Assembly: GCA_021307315.1 (NCBI GenBank)
Contig: JAJSPD010000009.1
Location: 248,001 to 312,000, forward strand
DNA from: Bisporella sp. PMI_857
Lineage: Eukaryota; Ascomycota; Leotiomycetes; Helotiales; Helotiaceae
Length of the DNA stretch: 64,000 bases
Direction: 5' to 3'
The notes beneath the pieces were generated by a model. It was given only the letters and a program-made list of their open reading frames with translations, was not told where the DNA came from and did no database searches. Each line of letters opens with the position of its first letter. Positions within the stretch are counted from its first letter, which is position 1. A program made the position numbers and the translations under genes. Shown one piece after another: positions 1 to 11,269 of the stretch.

Positions 1-727
1 GCAGCTTGCCACAGGTAGTACGGTTAATGTAGTTCGTAGTTCGTAGTCTGTAGTTTGTATGAGCGGTTTGGAGTTTTTGTTTTATGGTTGTGAAAGCAGC
101 TTCTTGGAAATAAAAAGCCCTCATTGTTGTCTTATAGGAATCGACTGACCGGGCAACACCCACAAAGCTTACACTGCCGCGCAATCATAGCCACCCATCC
201 TTCTTCCATCGCTGATCCCAACACAGCGCGGCTAGTTTGTTTCATCCATATCGTGTTGTGATTCGATCGTATGATCCTTCACTTGTTTGATGTGCCGCGA
301 TGCCTTTCCTTCCGAAAGGCCGAACAACTGCCCAAGCTCCTGGGGAAGCGGATCACTATGACGATGGCGGCGGCAAGCTCCTACAAGATCTATGTCTTAG
401 CGCTTCAAGCCGAATTTATTCTAGGACATTGCTCGAGTCTTTTGTTTATTTACCTTATTGTCATTCGAAGATAGAGAGAGAGAGAGGGAACATTGTAAAA
501 TAATCTGACGAGGGGTTCTCCCAATCCGCTACAGGCTCTCCAGAGTTTGATTTTATTACAATGTACTGAACTGCCGGCCTAGCCAAGAGTCAGTGCCGTT
601 GTACCTGACAGAAATATTCTCAATGAATGGTTTTATGAATGCAAAGAATGTCTATCATATTTGACCATACAGTTGTGGTGTATTTTACACACTAGTCCTA
701 CATATATCCCTTGCCCATCTAATGTTT
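1..727. other. No gene recognised at left edge
   Basis: Open frames here are short and overlapping and none resembles a known family. The first 60 bases carry an imperfect tandem of a GTAGTTC-like unit, and a GA-rich run lies near 473-487. The stretch downstream of the COQ2 stop at 728 probably holds the COQ2 3' UTR, and the far left may hold the 3' flank of a gene outside the window. Confidence 0.4.
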
Positions 728-1987
728 CTATTCGTCTAACATCTCTTGCTTGGATGACAAGCTATCTGTTTTGGCATAGAATCGCAGAAGATAATCTCCT
801 CCCAGTCCCGCTGAAATGGCCCCGCCAGTCAACAAGCAGCCATTCACAAACCACCACCAACAGTCTTTTACACTCTTCAAGTTGACTCTTTTGATCATGA
901 TGGCAAGTGTGACTCCGGCTCCACCACAGCTTCCAGCAAAGAACACGGGACCAGCACCAGCTGCAAATCCAGCGGCTGCAAGTAATCCAATCTGTGTAAC
1001 AGCAAGCCCAGAGAGGATCTGCTTGGTCTGCGCATCATGTCTCAAGGCAATGCTCTTGATTCCGGCCTTTGCGTCATCCTTGATATCCATATGTGCATAA
1101 ATCATGTCGTATAGAACGGTCCAGGCGACATTTGAGGCGTAAAGTAAACCTGCCGCAGTTAAGGCAGCATTATTGTGAAGCAGATCAACTCCAAGGGCGG
1201 GGAATCCCATGATAGCGCCCCAGGAGAATGTCAAGCCGAGCATCGCCTGTGGATAGTGTGTTACTCGCTTTGCTAATGGATATGCAGTTACAAAGAGCAA
1301 GCTAGGGATACCGTAGAAAAGACATTGATATGGGAATTGAACAAGTATGCCGAGCCCGGCAATAAGCTGAACTCCAGTGAAGGCTAAAGCATTGAAAGGT
1401 GTGACCGCGCCGCGTGCGATCGGCCGCAGTCGAGTTCTTCGTACATGCGGGTCGAGATTTCGATCCCAAAGATCATTAATAGTACACCCTGCTCCTCTCA
1501 TGATAAGGGCCCCACTAAAAAAAAGAAGAGAAGTTCCGACAACTGAAAGAGGTGATGCCATAGGAACGGCGAGAGGCGCGGCTAGTAAAGTAGAGAATAA
1601 GCAAGGAAAGAAGAGGTAGTAGGTGCCTGCCGGCTTGTCTAATCGCACGAGCTCTGCATAGGGTATCCATGACGCTGGGAGAAGTGATAGAGGGCCAGTA
1701 GTTGGTGGTGTGTATTCTGCTAACGGCGTGCTTTCGTTACTCAATCGCGAGCCGCTCAAAGTAGTAGATGCATTTCTGTTGGTAGAGAGATGAATAGTCC
1801 TCTTTGCATTGCTGTCGTTGAGTATTTTTCTACTTTGCGGTGGTAAGCTGCTGGTAGCTCTCAATGAAATTAGATTGCAGCTGACTCTCATGCTACGTGT
1901 TCGCAAGCCCTTTTGAATTAAAGAGTTTCGGCAGCTTCCTGGAAGCTTCAGAAAGCCATTCACGAACCAAACACTTAGTACGCTCAT
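728..1987 (-). CDS. COQ2: 4-hydroxybenzoate polyprenyltransferase, mitochondrial (COQ2)
   Basis: UbiA-family membrane prenyltransferase that attaches the polyprenyl tail to 4-hydroxybenzoate in ubiquinone synthesis in the inner mitochondrial membrane. It is one uninterrupted 419-residue frame. The first ~90 residues are rich in Arg, Ser and Asn and poor in acids, as expected of a mitochondrial targeting region. The first Asp-rich prenyl-diphosphate motif is NDLWDRNLDPHVRRTR (about residues 165-182). The second, in DMIYAHMDIKDD, follows about 120 residues later. Several hydrophobic helices lie between and after them. Length fits fungal COQ2. Start taken at the first ATG; a later Met at about residue 33 is an alternative. 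It is divergent from the JmjC gene, with about 970 bp between them. Confidence 0.95.
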   Translation of the reverse strand: MSVLSVWFVNGFLKLPGSCRNSLIQKGLRTRSMRVSCNLISLRATSSLPPQSRKILNDSNAKRTIHLSTNRNASTTLSGSRLSNESTPLAEYTPPTTGPLSLLPASWIPYAELVRLDKPAGTYYLFFPCLFSTLLAAPLAVPMASPLSVVGTSLLFFSGALIMRGAGCTINDLWDRNLDPHVRRTRLRPIARGAVTPFNALAFTGVQLIAGLGILVQFPYQCLFYGIPSLLFVTAYPLAKRVTHYPQAMLGLTFSWGAIMGFPALGVDLLHNNAALTAAGLLYASNVAWTVLYDMIYAHMDIKDDAKAGIKSIALRHDAQTKQILSGLAVTQIGLLAAAGFAAGAGPVFFAGSCGGAGVTLAIMIKRVNLKSVKDCWWWFVNGCLLTGGAISAGLGGDYLLRFYAKTDSLSSKQEMLDE

Positions 1988-2954
1988 GATGAAAAGAGAT
2001 TCTGTAATGTGTCAGTGCACAGCAAGTTGGACAGAACTTGAACAGCGTTAACAATCAAAAAAGAATGCACTTTGGCCATAAGGAGCGCCGAAGAAGTGTG
2101 AGCTGTTGCATATGAGATTGTAGCACCCACAGCTTCAAGCTTCCTCTTAATGATACACAACTGCCTTTTTGATGACGACAAAGAGACAGCATACTCACAT
2201 GATGTATGGAGAGTGACACGACAGAGTAGCATGATTACGGACTGCTGGCTTATCTCATTAGCCACGGGACAGAATTTAACCTATTTGGGTTGACAGGGTT
2301 CAAAAGTACGCTTCGATGAGGATGAATGTTGAAGTTGAAGTTGAAGTTGAATCAAAAATCAACACAACTAAGGTGTTGTGATTGGTTGGCAAGCCTAAGG
2401 TGAGTATATGGTCCAAGCTTCAAGGCGGGGCTAGACTTCTTCAAGCACATACATCTCACTCACCTCTTCTGCCTTTGCTCCCCTCTCCTTTGTTGCATTG
2501 CAAAGGCGGCAGAACCGACAAACAAGAATATATCGCACGGTGAGCTCCATTGGGTCTTTATAACTGGATTTAAGCCCTTTATTTGGTGGTTGCCGGAGGA
2601 AACTTCGTGGTTTCCAACAAGCTCACCAACCACGGTTTCTTTTATTTTGATGCGATCTCCGAACTTCACCTTTCGATTCGCAAGCACAGATTATTCACCT
2701 CCGACTAAAATTGCTATCACGAATATGCAAAACTAGTAAAGGTACGCTTTATTGGTTGCAAACAAAATGCTCCTTCTCCGATTGCCTCGCTATTCCTGTG
2801 AAACCAAACCTTATCAAGGCTGACTTGGCAATATCAAGGCTACTCTATACTTCTTGCAATCTCAAAATACAGCGCAACTTTATGAGCACGCGCTGGGGAT
2901 CTTCTCGACGGAGCGGCTCAGATATTCCAGTCTAGACTTTTTACGGTTGCGACC
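1988..2954. promoter_or_regulatory. Divergent promoter region COQ2 / JmjC gene
   Basis: This 967-bp gap separates two divergent starts, so it should carry both promoters. A perfect tandem of four GTTGAA units lies at 2328-2351. Small open frames inside (for example 1984-2265 on the minus strand) look like chance or leader ORFs and are not called. No TATA box was picked with confidence. Confidence 0.5.
2328..2351 (+). repeat. (GTTGAA)4 simple repeat
   Basis: Four uninterrupted copies of a six-base unit in the COQ2/JmjC intergenic region. A short microsatellite with no evident function. Confidence 0.85.
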
Positions 2955-5900
2955 ATGCCTCCACTGTCACATCCCCAGGCCCAGTTTGTGCCGATCTCTC
3001 CAGACCTTGACCTTGCGGCGCTCGTCGATACCTCCCCTAATTTTGACCATGTTACCAGACTTCCAAAGGAGATGCTAAAGGGGCACTCAGCTCAGAGCTT
3101 GGAACAATTGATCCTTCTACATGTCGTTATTGGTGGCAAGCCTCTCGTTATTGAAGGGTGGGAGGATCACCTAGATCCATACCTATTCAGCCCAGATTGG
3201 CTACAAGCAAGTATGAATAAGGCTGGTGAGTTTGAAAGACTAAGTGGTATGGTTTAGTATTGATTTTAGCAGAGCAAAAAGTCCGTGATATACCAAATGG
3301 TGTCGATATTCCTATGACGATGGGTCATTACCTTAGGTCTATGGAGCAGCTCACGAACCAATTTACGGCTGTCAATTATCGAAATCCCAAACGGCAACGG
3401 CTATATTTGAAGGATATCGACTGTCCAGAGGACTGGGCGAAAGACTTACAATCATTAATCCCAGAGACATTCTATTATCTGAACGAATGCATAGAGAGCA
3501 GGACTGGAGGTGATGGTGCAACTCTGGAACCCAACGAATATGGCCAAATGAGATATGGCAAAGGAGCTGCACCTGCTGGCGATTTGATGAGCAGTCTTCC
3601 TGTCGAAATGCGAGCCCTTAATATGATGTGTTATATCGGCCATGAGGGAACCTACACACCAGCTCATCGTGAAATGTGTGCTAGTTTGGGACATAATCTT
3701 ATGGTCGAAACGTCTCAAGACAGTAAGGGTGAGAAGGCTGGAAGTTCCCTTTGGTTTATGACAGAGACAAAGGAGCGAGAAGTCGTGTCAGAATATTTCC
3801 TATCAATGCTAGGCCACGATATAGAAGTCGAAAAGCACTTTGCGCAGATTAATGCATGGAAAAAGGCTCCATTTAACGTTTGGGTCGTGGAACAGAGAAT
3901 CGGCGACCTCATTTTGATTCCTCCTTTGGCTCCGCATCAGGTCTGGAACAGAGGAACCCGAACTATGAAAGCTGCATGGAACCGTACGACAGTTGATACT
4001 CTGGAACTTGCACTACATGAGGCGTTACCAAGGGCTCGATTGGTTTGCCGAGACGAGCAGTACAAGAATAAAGCAATTGTTTATTATACATTGACGAAAT
4101 ACTACGATCTACTTCAACGCGATACGATAGAGCCCAAGATGTGGAGATATGGACGTATTAAGCAATTGCTCGAGGATTTCAAACGGCTATTTGCCCTGTA
4201 TACTGAAATTCTCGTTAGTGAAATGTTTGCCGCTAATCTTCCCACGGAGCTAGATGTGGAGATGGTACCATACGATTCGAATATAACTTGCTCCTATTGT
4301 AGAGGCAACATATTCAATCGCTTCCTTACTTGCCGATCTTGCGTGGAGTATGGTTCTAACGGTGAGGAGGATACTTATGACATATGCATGGAGTGTTTTG
4401 CTATGGGTCGTTCCTGTGCGTGTGTTTCAAACTTGAGTTGGGTTGAGCAGTGGGAGTGGTCTAAATTGACCCAAAACTACGAAACGTGGCGACAAATGCT
4501 GGTCCAGTGCGACGGATTCTTCGACATTCAAAAGTCGCCTCAGCCCATTGAGGTTGCGCGGAAACGATATGGCCGGAAGCCAGTTGCACAGGTCTGCCAG
4601 GAGCAACTGAAGCTACGACCTTGGAAGGACATCAAGAACGCTCTGCCATCACCAGAAATCTCTGAAGATGAGCCTGATGTGGATGATGAAGGCCGCATCA
4701 AGAAGAAGAAAGGCGGAAAAGGCAGACATCTAAAACTAGTTAAAGGTAAAACCCATGCATGCCACATATGTTTTCACCAGGAGTGGAATTGGAAGCTCGC
4801 ATTTTGTACTACATGCAATCTTGCTTACTGCTATGGGGTGTTGTGGCGAGCATTTGATTTGATGCCTCAGGATGTGATGGAGGACCGAGATTGGTCATGT
4901 CCAAGGTGTTTGCATATATGTTCTTGCGGAAAGTGTCGGAAAAATCCTTCTCAAAAGCCATATGCTCCCAAGGGAACGCTCCTTGGACACGACACGAAGA
5001 AAGTTGCCGATTTCCGAAGTGTCGAGAGTCTGGTTGATTTTTCCAAGACCAACCTCACATGGCTTCGTGGAGAAAACGATGACAACCCTCATGAGTCTGC
5101 ACGGATGAAGAAACTCAAGGAAAAGGCTGAAGCCGAGAAAGCTCGTGAAGATGTGATTGACGAGAGCTATCTTGATAATGGTAATAATGATACGGGAGCG
5201 GCTCATCAGACTGAAGATAATATTTTGGACATCGACCCACAACTACTTAGCATGAATCTGCCGTCAGAGTCCAATGACACATATCGAAATCCACTTGAAT
5301 CAGGTACTAACGGCTACAAGATGAATGGCACCGAGGGCACATTAGAAGAGCAATCACAGCACTGGCATGGTGACGATGATTTTGGTGGCGTTGATTTCGA
5401 TTCCTTCATTGCAGAGAACCCTACCTATTCATCAGGACTAACTGCGCCAGTTGCGGCTATGGTTGCTCCGGATGAACCTGTTGCTCCTCCTGCATCCATT
5501 GCTCCGAAGCGGATGATGGGTATCGGATATTATCAGCAAGAAAGCAATGGTGTTGACAAAATTCTATATGATCCTCCCAGCAATGAAGCAGCAACAGCGA
5601 ACAAGTCACCAGTAACTGCACCTATACTTGCTAGCCTTGCACTTTCCGACATTTTGCCAAAAGAAGAGATCTTTAAGAAGAGGAAGCATGGAGCTGGACA
5701 TGATGATGATACCGAATTCTTCGCGAATAAGAAACAGAAGAAAGCCGCTGAAGTTAAGAAGAAAGTTGGGATACTAGAAAAAGAAGACTCGGATATTGAT
5801 GACGGAATCCACGACAAGAAATCCAAGCAACGACAGCCTTCTAGGAACATTCCCAAACCTCAAACCTACACGGATGTGGGCGAGGAGACGATGCCATTCA

Positions 5901-7567
5901 CCGAGGAAGATCTAGTCGTTGTCTCGGAAAGAATATCCAAGCCAGATAGCGAGGCTAATCTGGGGGAGCTTGCCGCTCAGGCAGTGAGTAACTCGAGCAA
6001 AAGGGTTGTTAGCGAGACAAAGAAGAGAAGGAGCACAAGGAGTATTGCACGTAGTGCGTCTCCAACTGTTACAGCAGCTCCTAAGAGAAGAAAATCTGCA
6101 TGGCTAGCACGTAAAGAGGCAGAGGAGACGGATATTGAGCTTCCCAGTGAAGTACCTAAGAAGACTGCGAAAGCTCGCAAGTCTACCATAGATCAAAACC
6201 AAAAATCTATTTCGGCTATTAGCATCTCCTCTGACGCAGAAGGCGACTCTGATGACCATTATAGGATCGAGGATGATGGCAGCTTGTTTGGGGAAGATCC
6301 TAATGCCTCTTCTGACAATGCTTCTAATGATGCTACTAGAGCTAGCGTTGATTTACATAGATCGCCAAAGAATCGCCCTGTTCAAGTTGCTAATACTGTC
6401 AACCGCGTTGAAGTATTGACCTCACTAGCCAAGCGGAAGGGTAGACCACCGAAGATTCGTCGCGTCTCTATTTCAGCTGAATCTCCTGATGCTACAGGTA
6501 TTGCAGCCATCACACAATCCGAAGTACATCCGGGGCCATCACCAATAAATAATAGAGGCAGGCCGCGCAAATCACTAATCGAAAATAACGAACCAGCAAC
6601 ATCTCCCCGCAGAGGCCGACCACCCAGAAGTTCGTTTTCAGGCGTTGGAGTAGGGAGAGTTGATTCAGCCAACAACAGCTCGCAGGCCGGAGAGCTTAAT
6701 TCCGCCCCTAAAAGGAGAGGCCGACCTCCCAGAAGCGCATCCTCGATCATTGAACCCTTGGCACGTTCCAAACCCCGTGGCCTAACGCATATGCTATCAC
6801 TCAAAGAAAAATTAAAGTTGAAAGGCAAGCCATTTAAAATTATAGGCGGCAAAGAAAATCAGTCAACTAGGTCTGCTTTTGGACCAAGCACGGCGTCGTT
6901 GGTCAGAGTGGTCCTAGAACCTTCCCCTCGAGAAACTTCTCCTGACCCATTCGGACCGCTAAGTCCAGTTGGTGGGGATAGCCCGCTCCACGTCGAAAGC
7001 CCGATTCATACAGAAAGTCTAAATCAGGAAACTCGTGAAGATGAGCGACTTGTCAGCCCAGACGACTACGGTGATGCATATTCTAGCAACCATGGCCTTG
7101 CGAGTGAGGAGTATCAGTCTGAGGAACTGCAACGCCTCCAGAACGGTGCTACGATCATCCGCAAAGGTAGTGTCTCGCCATTCGCCTCGCCAGTACATGA
7201 AGTCTCACCAGTGCGTCAAGCGCTTGTCAACAACGGCCCTACCATTATCCGTAAAGGAGCCATGTTGTCGAACAATCCATCAGAAAGCAGACTAAGAGCG
7301 CCTCCTCAACCGTCCGTATTCAAACTCGCAGATGACCTCTCTGATGCAGAGTCACTACCTGCGAAGCGGCCGACAGTCGTTCGTCTTGTCAGTCCAGACG
7401 AGGACGAACCAGAAGGGTATGTCTCCTACGAGTCGTCCAGCCACTACTCATCATCTGAGTCAGAAGACCAAATGGAGATGCCAAAGCTTGCCGGCAGAGG
7501 ACGTGGCGGTCCTGTTAGTCGAGGCATGGTCGCACGGAGAGGACGTGGTCGACCAATCGGAAACTAG
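2955..7567 (+). CDS. JmjC-domain protein with 4CXXC zinc finger and AT-hooks
   Basis: Nuclear chromatin protein, probably a JmjC histone demethylase or related 2-oxoglutarate/Fe(II) hydroxylase. Two exons: 2955-3225 and 3270-7567. The 44-bp intron (GTGAG...TTTTAG) joins in frame and gives 1522 residues. Iron ligands of the JmjC fold are present as H223, E225 and H313. Cys-rich segments follow: one near residues 430-475, and a second (about 586-650, CHICFHQ ... CTTC ... CPRC ... CSCGKC) that matches the zf-4CXXC_R1/CDCA7-type finger. The C-terminal half is low-complexity and basic, with five AT-hook cores (GRP or RGRP) near residues 1148, 1188, 1206, 1241 and 1515. The ATG at 2955 sits in a good context (GACC before it). 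The exact mark acted on cannot be told from sequence; the link to CDCA7-like heterochromatin factors is inference. Confidence 0.88.
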
Positions 7568-8225
7568 ACTTTCTGTCATAGGCTGTCATTTGAAAAGCAT
7601 ATTTATTAACATTGAAGAGGTCCAGGGAGATGCCATGGATTAGGATCATGCTGTTTATAGGGTATTGTAATTTGTGTATCATGCAGCTTTGCATAAGCTT
7701 CGATACACAAAGAAGAGGAATTGCAATAGAGAAGTCTCCGCGGCTTCTGCACGTTGTACTTACAAAATAAAACTAAGAAATGCGATAATCAAAGATGTGA
7801 TATTAAGCTGCGAAAACGGTATGGTGATTACCTTCAATACACTCATAGCTTGTTGATGCAATCGGTTCTGTAAGTTCTTTCAATTATATTTATGTTGCTC
7901 TCCATCGTATTGCTTATTTTAATATATATATGGTAGATCTCCAAGACACCATTCAACCTCTTTCCAAGATAAGGCTCGTACAGAGGCCAGTTGATCATCG
8001 CAGTATCTCGCTGGCATAACCACCTTCGAGAACATATCCGCTCTCCGTTTATCTTCTTTGCAGCCGCCTTGTTGCTCCCTTCAATTCACCATAGCCTGGT
8101 AGCAGTGGAGAACATTTTGCTATCAATCCACATAGACTGCTAATTTTTGGACTTGGATGTTTCCCAACATTAGTTGGCAGAGTAGAAGGCTCGACAAGGC
8201 AATTTGGATTTTGGAGCTACAACTT
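7568..8225. other. 3' flank of JmjC gene and decayed DNA
   Basis: No open gene. The minus strand between about 7,950 and 8,225 has short coding-like stretches in different frames, which may be the eroded 3' end of the oxygenase relic beginning at 8929 or of something else. Nothing is firm enough to name. Confidence 0.35.
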
Positions 8226-8929
8226 TCCCCATGGCTTCAGACAACGCTGACAGCTCAATAGTGGTTGTACTTGTGAAAGAGATATTGTTCCTATACACGC
8301 ATTAGCAATGATTATTCTGTCCATAAATAGTCCGAGCCTAGGAGGGAACATGGTGTAACAGTACTCCTCGATTTGCTAAAGATGGAATCTACTTCCTCTT
8401 TCGTGTGAGGATGTTGAACCATATATCGCATATGGCAATCAGACAACTTATCGAATGTGTGAGCTTGCACAAGCCTTTTCGTCATTCATCTCCATGATAA
8501 TAGCCGTGGGAATGAGAAGACGATATAGAACATGGTTGTGTAAATATTTGCAAACCCGCTTGGTATGCATCATCTGCTCGACGCATGGCGGTGGCTTAAA
8601 ATAAGTCTCGAAGAATGAGTTATTCTTCGGATCGTCATACATTTCAACACGATCTTTGATATTGCGAGGTAGAATTGCTAATTAACGTCCTCCTTGCTCA
8701 GACCAGAGTTAATGATGTGAACGAAGCCGTTGTTGTGGACAGCATGTTTGAGTTGCGCTGCGAGGTTCTGCTTCCCTCCAGGTTCATCGAAGATGGAAAA
8801 GTCAAGAATCACTAAGTTCATGAACTCGAGGGATGAAGCTGTTTCAAAGAGAGCTTGATAGTCTGAGATAGACTCAAGACTTACAATCTTTGTCCCCATG
8901 TTTCTTATGTTTAAGAATAAACTATACAT
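8226..8929 (-). pseudogene. 2-oxoglutarate/Fe(II) oxygenase relic (isopenicillin-N-synthase-like)
   Basis: Coding remains in at least three frames. From 8929 down, the N-terminal domain typical of fungal 2OG oxygenases is readable (LVILDFSIFDEPGG, then NNGFVHIINSGLSKEDV). It is cut by a TAG at 8680-8678, with similarity going on for a few codons. A second piece (8642-8448) contains KYLHNHVLYRLL and IIMEMNDEKA, the usual mid-protein helix. A one-base shift near 8453 moves similarity to another frame (FDKLSDCHMRYM, to about 8340). Below that only weak traces remain and the HxD...H iron site is not recognisable. The family would act in secondary metabolism or small-molecule oxidation. Non-functional as it stands; family call fairly sure, exact limits not. 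Confidence 0.68.
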
Positions 8930-10551
8930 GGATTTTTATTCGTCTAAGGCTATAAGAGCGAAGCATATGGTAATAAAGTGACTAGAAACAATACGGCTGC
9001 CACGTAGCCTCGGGGAAACTGTCTGCGCATATCAGAACAGGCTCAGCTAGGCGGCAGCAGTGTTCGGTGATGGAAACAAGCTGGGATTCTGAAGTCACGG
9101 TCCATCAGGTGGCAATGAGGTTAAGCATACTCATGTCAGCTGATGGCCATTTATAGGACATTCACATCTCATAGCTAGACACTTACTTTTTCAAAAGTGA
9201 TCTATAACTTTGAGAGCTTCTTTGCATACCCAGACGGTGAAGGCTAGCGAGACACGTCCTCCATCGGGCTACAAGCCAGTCATTTTAGACAGCGAAAACC
9301 CGCCTTGGAAGCGAAGCGGACACTCCAGTTGTTTCCATAGACTTTCACTTCTCATGGAATTTAAATTTCCTTTAATGGATCACTTTCGGCCCGTAAAATC
9401 ATCACTTTAGCAAAGCGAAAAACGGGTAGAATAACAGATGGTATTCAATAAGCTTGATACTTGGTTTGAACAACAGACCTCAATCGAGTGAAACATTGTT
9501 CTTGAAATTTCACGTATCTAATCTCAGCGTAGCAACACTAAAGCAGCTTGCAAAAGTCAAGATAACCTGGGTTGATGCCGCAAGCGCCCGTCTTGATTTC
9601 GATCCGACTGTGCCCACTCTATGTATCTTCAGAGCCCATCGTATTGCAAGCTAAACTCACCCAAAGATATATTCCTCTCAATGTCAGTATTAGCTCCGTA
9701 CCTGAGCTGAGGGTGAGTAGAGCCTGAGTCGGCCTGTGCACCATAATATGGAGCCTATTTTGGCATCCTGCCCCAGCTAGAGTTTCCTTACCGAACTTTA
9801 CCCTGGAATCCGTCTTTGTTCTTTTACCGCGGTCCCTTGATGCCTCGAGCAGCCACTCTTTTTTTATAGGTACAGGCAGCTCACCCCTCTCGTCTTTTAC
9901 TATTTAACTTTGATTCTAAGTGATACGTAATATCAATCTTATTTTTCGCTTCATTGCTTTGAGTGAGGACCTGAGCTGCCACAAATACGAATAAATTACT
10001 TCGTACATTACGTATAATATTACTATTATACTAGTAATAATAGACTATTGGACCTATTTTGTCAGGTATCTGAGCCTAAAATAGTATTAGAGAGAAGAGC
10101 ACGGGGCTGTTTGGAGTACTTGGACTAAAGGGAACGCGAAGCGGAGGATCGCCGTTTAGACAAATGCATCGAGAATGGAGGTTGTGCCGGAGCACGAGAG
10201 AGGGAGGCGTAAGTTTTGGGATAGTCTGACGCCGTATACGGAGACACGATTATCACTTGCGGTTCTGATTGAAAAATTTGCATATCGTCAAGAACACTTT
10301 GCTGTCCTCTGCTGCATTTTGTAACATTGCTGGAATTAAATGGAATGAACATAACCGTATATTTTACCCAACATTCAAAGAGAATATAACACTACTACCA
10401 CGAGCACATAACGAGGATCCCTCGTATATCGGAATCACACCACAAAACTACCTCATCCACCCAGTCTCTGCCTACAGTGCCAAGTCAATTACATGTACTA
10501 CACATGTCTTCCTTCTTTTCCCAGAATTTGTCGGCCATTGGAGGCCTACCT
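8930..10551. other. Gene-free stretch, partly AT-rich
   Basis: Only short unsupported open frames. The part from about 9,900 to 10,100 is strongly AT-rich with TA-rich runs near 9,990-10,050. It may be decayed repeat DNA. No transposase or other protein remnant was recognised. Confidence 0.45.
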
Positions 10552-10860
10552 TCAGTTTTTGTACACATGTCTCGTAGTGACATGTTGGCCATCCTTCTTG
10601 AACTCGACTGTAATGTGTACAGCTTCATTAGGACCACTCCCGCCTTTGTGCCAAGATTCACTACTACTTTCATGAATTAGCCAATTGCTACGGTAAGAGA
10701 ACATAGGAGCTTACACTTTTTTAGGGGTACATTTCACAACTGCTTGATTTGAATCCTTCCATGAGGGTTCTGACCCCACGACGCCTCCATAGAAAATAAA
10801 CTCTGTATTCGTGATACCCATTGAAACAACAACATGCAACCCAAAGGTGGCCTGAAACAT
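10552..10860 (-). CDS. Small two-exon hypothetical protein
   Basis: Two exons: 10860 (or 10821) to 10715, and 10660 to 10552. The intron of 54 bp starts GTAAGC, carries GGCTAATTC as a branch-site candidate and ends TAG. The join is in frame and gives 71 residues from the ATG at 10821, or 84 from 10860. The protein begins MGITNTEFIFYGGVVG, has one Cys, and continues through KKVESWHKGGSGPNEA to a hydrophilic end HVTTRHVYKN. I do not recognise a family. It has no signal peptide from the second ATG. Unlike its neighbours it shows no stops or shifts, and alternating hydrophobic/polar residues suggest a small beta-rich fold. It could also be the surviving end of a larger gene. Confidence 0.5.
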
Positions 10861-11269
10861 CCAGATCTAAACAATCTAAGACCAGAAGTATTTAGAGCTG
10901 TCTTAGAAGCCTTCTTCTAAGAACACTGGCGTCGAAGTTGGAGACTTATTGACGTTTCGCAAAATATTGACTCCGAACGTTTCGCGAAAAGCTTCACCCC
11001 TTTGCGCCTATCACCACGCTGACCGCCAACAACGACAATTTCCGGGCCTTGCCGATGTCAAATAGTGCGATAAATTACAAAATGAAAAGTAACAATTGCT
11101 TAAGCGCGCGGCAAATGCAATTCCTGAATCGCTCTACTCCAGCTCATATGAACATATGATGTCATTCTGACGCGCGGCAAACATCTCGATCCTATTTTGT
11201 CAAAACCTATATAATGAAAACAAACAAAAGACGCGCCTTAAAGATAACCTTACAGCCATTTCCTTTCTT
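10861..11269. other. Intergenic, no gene seen
   Basis: Lies between the 3' end of the kinase pseudogene and the 5' end of the small two-exon gene, both on the minus strand. It should contain that small gene's promoter. No RNA gene or repeat stood out. Confidence 0.4.
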
